Shown one piece after another: positions 13,768 through 19,811 of a stretch of 19,811 nucleotides of DNA; positions within the stretch are counted from its first letter, which is position 1; the number at the start of each line of letters is the position of its first letter. Both the position numbers and the translations under genes were made by a program. The stretch lies in contig JAWLGN010000075.1 of the NCBI GenBank assembly GCA_041685075.1, positions 1 through 19,811 of the forward strand. Direction: 5' to 3'. Under the pieces are notes generated by a model. That model was given only the letters and a program-made list of their open reading frames with translations, was not told the origin of the DNA and did not search any database. This DNA comes from JAMCRM01 sp041685075 (GTDB lineage: Bacteria; Acidobacteriota; Terriglobia; Bryobacterales; Bryobacteraceae).

Positions 13768-14711
13768 CAGATGTGGAACTCCAGGATGTCTTCATCCCGC
13801 ACCAGGTAGGTGCGTTCCACCATCATGCCGTCGCGTTCGCCCTCCGCCCTGTAGAGGCGGGCGAATTTCAGGTTCTCGGCGAAATCCTTGTGCACCAGCC
13901 GCGCCGCATCCTGCACGGTGCCGCCGCGCTTCAGTACGAAGGGCGAGTTCAGGTCCGCCGGCTTGCCCGGGGCTTTCGTGTAGACCCGCACCAGGTCCAA
14001 CATTTCGAAGACCGCGTGCGTGAAGGCCTCCAGGTTGCGCCGCTGGGCCACCGACACCGGCACCGAGCGGAAGCGGTCGCCGTAGAGATCGCGCAGCGCG
14101 TCGAAGTTGTCCTCCCCGCCGGGCAGGTCCACCTTGTTCCCCACCAGCAGCCGTGGCGGCGCAATGCGCCACTTATCCAGTTGCTCCAGGATGTACTCCA
14201 CCTGTTCGAGCACCGCGATGTCGTTGACGTCCACCATCAGGACCGAAGCCGTGGCTGTGCGCAGCACCTGGGGGATCCACGGTTCCGTGTACTCGGCCGC
14301 GATGGGCGGCAGGTCGACGAGTTGGATCTGAACGTTTTCGTAGCGCATCATGCCCGGGGCGGGGAAGCGGGTGGTGAAGGGATAGTCGGCCACTTCGGGA
14401 CGTGCGTTGGTGAGGGTGGCTACCAGCAGCGATTTACCGCTATTCGGCGGCCCTACCAGCACCACCTGCCCGGCGCCCTCCTTCTGCACCACGTAGAAGG
14501 GTTGCGCGTGCGCCGCGCCGCCCTTCTTCTGCCCCTCCTTGCGCGCCTGCGAGAGCCTGCGCTTCAGGTCTGCCTGCAGCTTCTCGGTGCCTTTGTGCTT
14601 GGGAATGGTGGAGAGCATGCGCTCGAGCGCGGCCACCTTTTCGGCGTGCGTGGCGGCGCTCTTGTATTCCCGCTCCGCGTCCATATACTCGGGGCTGAGG
14701 TTGGCGGGCAT
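13767..14711 (-). CDS. DRG-like GTPase with TGS domain
   Basis: This 314-aa protein matches the DRG/Obg-like translation-factor GTPases. A helical N-terminal region (residues 10-65) is followed by the G domain: P-loop GPPNSGKS (87-94), ADYPFTTRFPAPGMM (109-122), G3 VDLPP (132-136, without the usual DxxG glycine), and G4 NKVD (192-195). A C-terminal TGS domain follows (242-314), with VHKDFAENLKFARLY and the late DEDILEF that DRG proteins share. ATG 14711 is preceded by AGGAG four bases away, so the longer frame start is unlikely. DRG proteins are best known in archaea and eukaryotes, where they act with ribosomes; the bacterial role is not established. Confidence 0.88.
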   Translation of the reverse strand: MPANLSPEYMDAEREYKSAATHAEKVAALERMLSTIPKHKGTEKLQADLKRRLSQARKEGQKKGGAAHAQPFYVVQKEGAGQVVLVGPPNSGKSLLVATLTNARPEVADYPFTTRFPAPGMMRYENVQIQLVDLPPIAAEYTEPWIPQVLRTATASVLMVDVNDIAVLEQVEYILEQLDKWRIAPPRLLVGNKVDLPGGEDNFDALRDLYGDRFRSVPVSVAQRRNLEAFTHAVFEMLDLVRVYTKAPGKPADLNSPFVLKRGGTVQDAARLVHKDFAENLKFARLYRAEGERDGMMVERTYLVRDEDILEFHI

Positions 14712-14738
14712 GGCGCTCCTGGCGGAGAATATAACACT
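14712..14738. promoter_or_regulatory. Overlapping divergent promoter, DRG GTPase / pfkA
   Basis: Only 27 bases separate the two starts. The minus strand reads TATATT and the plus strand TATAAC (14730-14735) in the same place, each near-consensus for a -10. For pfkA a GGAG at 14724-14727 lies eleven bases before the ATG; for the GTPase AGGAG lies close to its ATG. The -35 regions would fall inside the opposite gene. I saw no clear -35 on either strand. Confidence 0.35.
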
Positions 14739-15713
14739 ATGGAGCAAATCGCGGTACTGACGTCCGGCGGCGACGCCCCCGGGATGAACGCAGCCATTCG
14801 CGCCGTCGTGCGCACCTCGATCGACCGGGGCTGGCGCGTGTTAGGCGTGCGCCACGGCTACGCGGGCCTGATCGCCGGCGATTTTCAGCCGCTCGGCCGC
14901 CGCGACGTCGGCGAAACCATGCAGCGCGGCGGCACCATCCTGGGCAGTTCCCGCTCGGAAGAGTTCCGTACGGAGGCCGGCCAGCGCACCGCGCTCGATC
15001 GGCTCAAATCCGCCGGCTGCGATGCCCTGGTCGTCATCGGCGGAAACGGCAGCCAGACCGGCTCGCACGCGCTCTCCAGCCGCGGTCTGCCGGTCGTCGG
15101 CGTGGCCTCTACCATCGATAACGATCTCTATGGCTCGGACATCACCATAGGGGTCGATACCGCGTTGAACATCGCGCTGGAGGCCATCGACCGTCTCAAG
15201 GTCACGGCCTCTTCCCACCAGCGCGGATTTCTGGTGGAGGTCATGGGCCGGCACTGCGGCTACCTGGCCCTGATGGCGGGGATCGCGGGCGGCGCCGAGG
15301 CCATCGTCATCCCGGAATTCGAAGTGGCTCCCGATGCCGTCGGGGCGGCCATTCGGGAGGCCTACGACCGCGGAAAGCCGCATGCCATCGTGGTGATGGC
15401 GGAAGGCGCCCGTTACAATGCCGAGCGCCTGGCCCAGTACTTTCGCGAGCACCACTCCGCTGAACCCGGCTTCGACCTGCGGGTGACGGTGCTCGGCTAC
15501 GTGCAGCGCGGTGGCGCCCCCACCTTCGCCGACCGCATGCTGGGTACGCGCCTGGGCGCCGCCGCCGTCGAGCAGCTTGCCGCCGGCAACACGGGCGTCC
15601 TGGTGGGAGTGAAGAACGGCGCCATCACCGCCACCCCTCTCGACGAGGTGGTCGAGACGAAGAAACCGCTGGATGTCTCCCTGATGCAGCTGGCCGGCGT
15701 TCTCGCGAAGTAA
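14739..15713 (+). CDS. pfkA: 6-phosphofructokinase (ATP-type)
   Basis: This 324-aa enzyme would phosphorylate fructose 6-phosphate to fructose 1,6-bisphosphate, the committing step of glycolysis. It aligns by eye with the E. coli enzyme without gaps over the active site: TSGGDAPGMNAAIR at 8-21, GGNGS at 101-105, TIDND at 125-129 with the catalytic base Asp127, EVMGRHCGYLA at 167-177 with the MGR motif at 169-171. Gly104 is the residue of ATP-dependent forms; PPi-dependent ones have Asp there. Oddly, position 103 is Asn instead of the usual magnesium-linked Asp. ATG 14739 has GGAG eleven bases upstream. A glycosidase gene starts 29 bases after its stop. Confidence 0.94.
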   Translation: MEQIAVLTSGGDAPGMNAAIRAVVRTSIDRGWRVLGVRHGYAGLIAGDFQPLGRRDVGETMQRGGTILGSSRSEEFRTEAGQRTALDRLKSAGCDALVVIGGNGSQTGSHALSSRGLPVVGVASTIDNDLYGSDITIGVDTALNIALEAIDRLKVTASSHQRGFLVEVMGRHCGYLALMAGIAGGAEAIVIPEFEVAPDAVGAAIREAYDRGKPHAIVVMAEGARYNAERLAQYFREHHSAEPGFDLRVTVLGYVQRGGAPTFADRMLGTRLGAAAVEQLAAGNTGVLVGVKNGAITATPLDEVVETKKPLDVSLMQLAGVLAK

Positions 15714-15742
15714 ACCTCCGGCAGCGTTTACACTAGAAGTAT

Positions 15743-17602
15743 ATGGGTGCGATGCGCTTGCTCTCCGCCGCGCTCCTGGCCTGCGGCGCGACTCTGTTTC
15801 CCGTGCAGGTTTCCGCTCAGGAGCCGTGCTCCGGCACTCCGGCCTACTCCCCCTGCGAGCTGGTGTTCGAGCTGAGCGAGGCCGATGCCGCCGCACATCC
15901 CAACCCGTACCGCACGGTGCGGCTGCACGCCGAGTTCCGCTCGCCGCGCTTCCGCACCTACCTGATGCCGGCGTTCTGGGACGGCGGCCGCCGCATGGTC
16001 ATCCGCTTCACGCCCGTGGGCGCGGGCGAGTGGACCTACAGGGTCACCAGCAACATCGCGGCCTTCGACAATCGGGAAGCCACCTTTACCGCCGCGGAGT
16101 CCGACGCCCCCGGTTTCATCACCCGCCGCAACGTGCACCACTGGGCCTGGACCGAGCGCGACCTGCCGCACCTGTGGATGGGCGATACGCTCTATCGCTT
16201 TGCCTCTATCGACGAGGCGCTCTTCCGCGGCATCGTGGACGTGCGCGCGCAGCAGAAGTTCAACCACCTGCGCGGCCTGGTCCTCAGCCCCGAAACCGAG
16301 GCCCGCGCCTTCGCCTCTCCGGACCAGGTCAACCCCGAGTACTTCCGCGAGTTGGACGAGCGCATCCGCTATATGAACTCCAAGGGCATCGTGGCGGACC
16401 TGGTGCTCGCGGGCGACCAAAATCACCTGGTCCGCCTGCTTCCCGAGCGCGAGCAGCGCGAACGCTACATCCGCTATCTGGTGGCGCGCTACGCTCCCAT
16501 GAACATCACCTGGCAGGGCGTTCAGGAATACGAGGAGTATCCCGGGGGACGCGCCCTGATGAAGGAGATCGGCGGCCTGCTCAAGGAGATGGATCCCTAC
16601 CAGCACCCCCGCACCACCCACACCACGTCCACCTCCGCCCCGCTGCTCGGCGACGGCTGGATGGACTACATCGCCTACCAAAGCTCCGACTCCCACCTTG
16701 GCGCCATCGAGCGCCAGCTCTACGCCGTGCCGTTCGTGAACCTGGAGTTCGCCTACGAGGACAGCGGCGCCGGTAAGTCCCACCCGCACCACGTCAATAC
16801 CGCTACCTTCCGCCGCCGCTTATGGAACGCCACCATGGACGGCCAGTATCCCACCTACGGCAACACCGGCACCTACGGCGGCCGCAACTTTCCGGTGGAT
16901 CCCAAGTATCTCGATTCGCCCGGCGCCCGCCAGATGACCGCCTGGTACGACTTTTTCTCCGCCACGCGCCACTGGGAACTGGAGCCCTACTTCGACGTGG
17001 ACGGCGGCCGCGCCCTGGCGCTCGAAGGCGTCGAATACATCGTCTACGTCGAAAAGCCCGGGCCCGTGGAACTGCTGGTGGAGCGCCACGGCTACGACGT
17101 CGCCTGGTTCGATCCGGCCACCGGCGAGCGCATCCCGCAGAAGGACTGGAAGGGCGAACGCTTCACCGGCGAGCCGCCCACGGCCGACCGCGAGTGGGTG
17201 CTGCACCTCTCGCGCGAAGGCCGCAAGCAGGGCATGTTGCGCTCCTATAAGTTCGAGTCGCGCCGCATTCTGAAGCAGGAAATCGAACAGAACCCGCTGC
17301 GCGTGCCCTACGAAATCGTCGCGCCGGCCGGCGACAGCCTCAAGGTCGGGGAGCCGGTTGCGCACGAGGTCAAGATCAAGCGCGAGACCCGCGCGACCCG
17401 CAGCATGATGTGGCTCTGGACGGGCGAGGTGGCCGCCGGCGGTCAGGGGTATCGCGTGCTAGGGACCGGTGCCACCAAAAACCTGCGGGTGCCCCCCGGC
17501 CTGTCATCCAGCTATCCCGCAACGCTCCTGGTGCGGCTCTACGGGATGAACGCCAATGGCAAGGTCTACAGCCTGCTGAAGCCGTACCAGATCGTCCAGT
17601 GA
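15743..17602 (+). CDS. Secreted glycosidase, DUF5060 plus apiosidase-like (GH140) barrel
   Basis: This 619-aa protein has a signal peptide ending VSA|QE (around residue 25). Residues ~38-112 match DUF5060 (FRSPRFRTYLMPAFWDGG, RFTPVGAGEWTYRV). Residues ~115-445 form a DUF4038/apiosidase-like TIM barrel (HHWAWTERDLPHLWMGDTLYR, then FNHLRGLVLSP, GIVADLVL, VARYAPMNITWQGVQEYEEY). A C-terminal beta domain of the collagen-binding kind (EYIVYVEKPGPVELLVERHGYDVAWFDPATG, cited in pieces) and another short beta domain follow. Such enzymes cut plant pectin side chains (apiose or related sugars). Here the exact substrate is unknown. TACACT at 15729-15734 could be a -10 for a leaderless start. A lipobox-like LLAC at residues 11-14 is too near the start to be convincing. 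Confidence 0.82.
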   Translation: MGAMRLLSAALLACGATLFPVQVSAQEPCSGTPAYSPCELVFELSEADAAAHPNPYRTVRLHAEFRSPRFRTYLMPAFWDGGRRMVIRFTPVGAGEWTYRVTSNIAAFDNREATFTAAESDAPGFITRRNVHHWAWTERDLPHLWMGDTLYRFASIDEALFRGIVDVRAQQKFNHLRGLVLSPETEARAFASPDQVNPEYFRELDERIRYMNSKGIVADLVLAGDQNHLVRLLPEREQRERYIRYLVARYAPMNITWQGVQEYEEYPGGRALMKEIGGLLKEMDPYQHPRTTHTTSTSAPLLGDGWMDYIAYQSSDSHLGAIERQLYAVPFVNLEFAYEDSGAGKSHPHHVNTATFRRRLWNATMDGQYPTYGNTGTYGGRNFPVDPKYLDSPGARQMTAWYDFFSATRHWELEPYFDVDGGRALALEGVEYIVYVEKPGPVELLVERHGYDVAWFDPATGERIPQKDWKGERFTGEPPTADREWVLHLSREGRKQGMLRSYKFESRRILKQEIEQNPLRVPYEIVAPAGDSLKVGEPVAHEVKIKRETRATRSMMWLWTGEVAAGGQGYRVLGTGATKNLRVPPGLSSSYPATLLVRLYGMNANGKVYSLLKPYQIVQ

Positions 17603-18261
17603 ATGAACTGATCCTTTCCATCGATACCACGCGCGAGTTCGGCAGCCTGGCCCTCGCGCGCGGCGGCACGCTGCTCGAAGAGATGCCCCTTTACAGCCCG
17701 GAAGGCTTCGGCCACGTGCTCTACGGGCACCTGGCACGGCTGCTGGAACGTCACGGTGTGCGGGCGGATGATATCGACTGCTTTGCCGCCGCCAGCGGTC
17801 CGGGCAGCTTCACGGGCGTGCGCGTCGGCCTGGCCTGCGTCAAGGGCCTTGCCGAAGCTACGGGCAAGCCCGTGGTGGCTGTGGGTAACCTCCGGGCCAT
17901 CGCATCGTTCGGGACGCGGCCACTCCGCGCCGCCCTGCTCGATGCGCGCCGCGGCGAGATCTACGGCGGGGTCTATGGTGCTGCGGGCGAGGCGGTGCTC
18001 CCGGAAACCGTGGCGCGCTTCCAGGACTGGCTGGCCGCGCTTCCAGGCGGCCTGATCGAATTCCTCACCACGGATCCCGAGCGCTTCGCCGCGGCACTGC
18101 CGCCGGGCGCCGTCCTGACGCCCGTGCCCCGCACCCTGGCCGCCGCCATCGCGCGCCTGGCGCTCGGAGCTTTCCGCCACGGCCGCGCCCAGGATCCCGC
18201 CGCCATCGACGCCGACTACGTCCGCCGCAGCGACGCCGAACTGCTCTGGAAGGATCGCTGA
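17599..18261 (+). CDS. tsaB: tRNA threonylcarbamoyladenosine biosynthesis protein TsaB
   Basis: This 220-aa protein starts at GTG 17599, overlapping the glycosidase stop by 4 nt (GTGA); the frame further upstream belongs to the shadow of the glycosidase gene. TsaB partners TsaD and TsaE to make the t6A modification on tRNAs reading ANN codons. The visible signatures are ILSIDTTREFGSLAL near the start and ASGPGSFTGVRVGLACVKGLAEA around residues 65-87, plus the later LLDARRGEIYGGVY. Length is usual for the short bacterial form. It is the last gene with the composition of the main chromosome before the junction at about 18300. Coupling to a glycosidase is probably an accident of gene packing. 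Confidence 0.93.
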   Translation: MNELILSIDTTREFGSLALARGGTLLEEMPLYSPEGFGHVLYGHLARLLERHGVRADDIDCFAAASGPGSFTGVRVGLACVKGLAEATGKPVVAVGNLRAIASFGTRPLRAALLDARRGEIYGGVYGAAGEAVLPETVARFQDWLAALPGGLIEFLTTDPERFAAALPPGAVLTPVPRTLAAAIARLALGAFRHGRAQDPAAIDADYVRRSDAELLWKDR

Positions 18262-18322
18262 GGGCCCCACCGCGCCCCGCTTACGACCGCGGCAGCGACG
18301 CAGCATTCGTCTGCAAGGTCCC

Positions 18323-18352
18323 CTGAGACGCCCACGGCCGCCGGACTATAAT
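18323..18352 (+). promoter_or_regulatory. Strong sigma70-type promoter of the right-end gene
   Basis: TATAAT is perfect at 18347-18352. CTGAGA at 18323-18328 matches four of six bases of TTGACA with an 18-base spacer. The predicted transcript starts about 18359, giving a leader of about 46 bases. Confidence 0.6.
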
Positions 18353-18371
18353 GCCATTCAGACCTGCGCCT

Positions 18372-18383
18372 CCGATAAATCGG
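18372..18383 (+). repeat. Short palindrome in the 5' leader
   Basis: CCGAT-AA-ATCGG is a perfect dyad lying between the predicted transcript start and the ribosome site (GGAG, 18394-18397). It could be an operator or a small hairpin that influences translation. A CTC/GAG extension with one bulge makes the hairpin slightly longer. Confidence 0.35.
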
Positions 18384-18404
18384 GAGTTCAGGCGGAGATC
18401 GACG

Positions 18405-19811
18405 ATGCCAAGTGTATATGCGAATCAATTCGACATCATGCAGGACAAGGCAGATGCGCGGTTGCTCCTACAGGACTTGGACGGGCGTGTTCGAGACTGG
18501 ATTGCCGACAGGTATCGGGCCAAATGGAGTACAGTCTGTGAGTATCCGGCAATGGGAGCGACCACTTGTCCGCTGCCGCAGCATTCTGTTTTCCGCTCGC
18601 ACATGCAGGCCACGGATGAACTGGAACTCCGGCGCATTCGCTGGGTCCATCCCGATGGCAGTGATCAGTTCCTGAAGTGGACGACGGAAATTGTGATCGC
18701 TCGATGTGGCAGTAGGGTCCAGTTCGAAATCCAGATTGGAGTCACGTCCACCTCTTTCATCGTTCAACCGACTAAACTCTCGATCGGAAGGCCCCGTATC
18801 GTAACTGATATTCTAAGAAGCTACAGTTGTTGGGCCGGACCGCAGCCACTCGTTGCCAGTAAGCAGAGTATCGTAGCAGCAGATCTGCCTGGCTTTCTGG
18901 ACGCTCAGTTACTTGATCCAAAGCGTGTTATTCCTTTCATTGTAGTATCCTGTGACCGCTTTTCCGACCGCCCAGTCGTCGATCCCGATCGGATGCAGGA
19001 TACCCTTCAAGGATTTGCCCAAGTGGCAGTGGTCGACAAATGGGCATCGTTCAAGCTGACGGAGTGTTTGGGTAAGCCTCTCTCTTGTTACAATGGTTGT
19101 GTCCGAGTATATTGGCCAGGATTAAAGCGCACGTCTGACCCACTCTTACATTGGTTGTACTTTCCAGCGCAACTTGAACGCTTTGAATACTTACAAAAGC
19201 CCCTTGATCGACGGCTGTTCGCCTTTTTGGCACAGCTTTCGGTATTTCGCTACACCGAAGGGGATGTCGTACGTGCGGTGCACGCGGCGATAAACCAAGA
19301 GAAGCAGGCGGAAGTAGCCCGGATTCATCTACAAATAGCAGAAGGGCGGGCCGCAGCCAAGAGCCTTCATGATTTGGAGGAGCTGCTACAACTTTCTGAA
19401 ATGCAGAATGACGAGCTGCGGCAGGTGATTGATGAGTTGCAGGAGGAGCGGGACGAATTACACAGACGTCTACGCGATGTGCAGGCGAACTTCGCTCTTA
19501 TTCAGCGACAGCAAGCACTTGAAGCAGAGGGCGAAGGAGATGAAAGACCACTGGATTTCGACACAGTATCCGACGCGCTCGCGGCTGCCGAGGAGGACTT
19601 CGGCGCCGATCTCATGGTTCTCGAGAGCGCCCGCCGTTCGGCAGCAGGGTGTGACTTCCCCCGTCCCGACGAGGTTTATAAGGCGCTCATGGCTATAAGT
19701 GAGATAGGACGTATGTATTTTACATCGCCTGATTCTATCGGAAGCTGGACGCAGCAGTTTCGGAACCGTAATTTCACGCAGTATTCACCAACAGAAAGTG
19801 ATACCGTCAAG
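18405..19811 (+). CDS. Unknown coiled-coil protein, 3' end outside the window (possible defence-island gene)
   Basis: One frame is open from ATG 18405 to the last base, 469 codons without a stop, so the gene is cut by the window edge. GGAG at 18394-18397 sits seven bases before the ATG and a TATAAT promoter lies upstream. Residues 1-~285 are a globular region, with FEIQIGVTSTSF near 106 and the striking CYNGCVRVYWPG at 228-239. Residues ~288-375 are strongly helical and charged with heptad-like Leu/Ile (LHDLEELLQ, DELRQVIDELQEERDELHRR), a likely coiled coil. The tail after residue 375 is acidic then globular (FGADLMVLESARRSA, VYKALMAISEIGRMYF). I do not recognise the family. Codons such as TTA, ATA, AGA and CTA are common here and scarce in the other genes, so it was probably acquired. 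Antiviral or other island function is only a guess. Confidence 0.78.
   Translation, partial: MPSVYANQFDIMQDKADARLLLQDLDGRVRDWIADRYRAKWSTVCEYPAMGATTCPLPQHSVFRSHMQATDELELRRIRWVHPDGSDQFLKWTTEIVIARCGSRVQFEIQIGVTSTSFIVQPTKLSIGRPRIVTDILRSYSCWAGPQPLVASKQSIVAADLPGFLDAQLLDPKRVIPFIVVSCDRFSDRPVVDPDRMQDTLQGFAQVAVVDKWASFKLTECLGKPLSCYNGCVRVYWPGLKRTSDPLLHWLYFPAQLERFEYLQKPLDRRLFAFLAQLSVFRYTEGDVVRAVHAAINQEKQAEVARIHLQIAEGRAAAKSLHDLEELLQLSEMQNDELRQVIDELQEERDELHRRLRDVQANFALIQRQQALEAEGEGDERPLDFDTVSDALAAAEEDFGADLMVLESARRSAAGCDFPRPDEVYKALMAISEIGRMYFTSPDSIGSWTQQFRNRNFTQYSPTESDTVK

Larger units (their letters stand above)
18262..18404. other. Junction region between the chromosome and low-GC DNA
   Basis: These 143 bases follow tsaB and precede the right-hand gene. 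The first ~80 bases have chromosome-like GC; then a strong promoter and leader follow. No tRNA, no direct repeat and no attachment site could be identified by eye. A weak CGTCT...AGACG inverted pair (18308-18312, 18326-18330) is present. No factor-independent terminator for tsaB was seen. Confidence 0.5.

Noticed and set aside
18412..18767. Short frames of 70-99 codons on both strands near the right end
   Set aside because: They overlap the 469-codon frame from 18405, which has the promoter and ribosome site and explains the region better.
1..19811. CRISPR arrays, insertion sequences, rRNA and tRNA genes
   Set aside because: No regularly spaced repeats, transposase motifs or folded tRNA structures were seen on either strand.

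Overview
The window is mostly GC-rich, densely packed chromosomal DNA. It carries a Ser/Thr-kinase signalling operon, a DUF438 hemerythrin pair, a bacterial DRG-like GTPase, several exported carbohydrate enzymes (sialate O-acetylesterase, apiosidase-like glycosidase, Tat-exported sugar-isomerase-like protein) and a UroD-superfamily protein. This combination is most like a soil acidobacterium of the Solibacter/Bryobacter type. That taxonomic placement is inference from gene content; there is no rRNA or other marker in the window.

Layout. (1) Positions 1-5218, minus strand: one tight operon, read from right to left. It runs FHA protein (DUF3662-like domain plus FHA), a previously hidden 32-aa one-pass membrane protein, a PP2C phosphatase with a membrane anchor and an extracytoplasmic beta-helix, a PknB-like kinase interrupted by an in-frame TAG, a SAM methyltransferase, and the first 56 codons of a membrane protein, perhaps FtsW/RodA-like. 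Nearly all junctions are 4-nt overlaps or gaps of a few bases. (2) 5267-8474, plus: a Tat-signal sugar-isomerase-like protein, then a DUF438/hemerythrin/PAS protein coupled to a DUF1858-DUF2249 protein. A TGAC-N4-GTCA dyad of FNR/DNR type lies in front of the pair. (3) 8484-11509, minus: sialate O-acetylesterase, a CBS-pair protein, a DUF421 membrane protein and a one-pass membrane protein. (4) 11510-11924: a non-coding stretch with several hairpins. (5) 11925-13757, plus: a UroD-superfamily methyltransferase-like protein and an exported nitroreductase-fold protein. (6) 13767-14711, minus: a DRG/TGS GTPase, convergent with the nitroreductase gene and divergent from pfkA. (7) 14739-18261, plus: pfkA, a GH140-like glycosidase and tsaB. 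(8) 18262-19811, plus: after a junction, base composition and codon use change sharply. A perfect TATAAT and a good ribosome binding site precede a reading frame that stays open for 469 codons to the window edge. I do not recognise its family. It looks like the left end of a transferred, possibly defence-type, island.

The operon in (1) has the parts of a phospho-threonine circuit: kinase, phosphatase and FHA reader. A duplicated Thr-rich motif in the kinase linker is a plausible FHA docking site, and a cell-shape or division membrane protein at the operon end would be a plausible output. The two things most worth following are the open frame at the right end and the signalling operon with its small membrane protein, beta-helix phosphatase and broken kinase.
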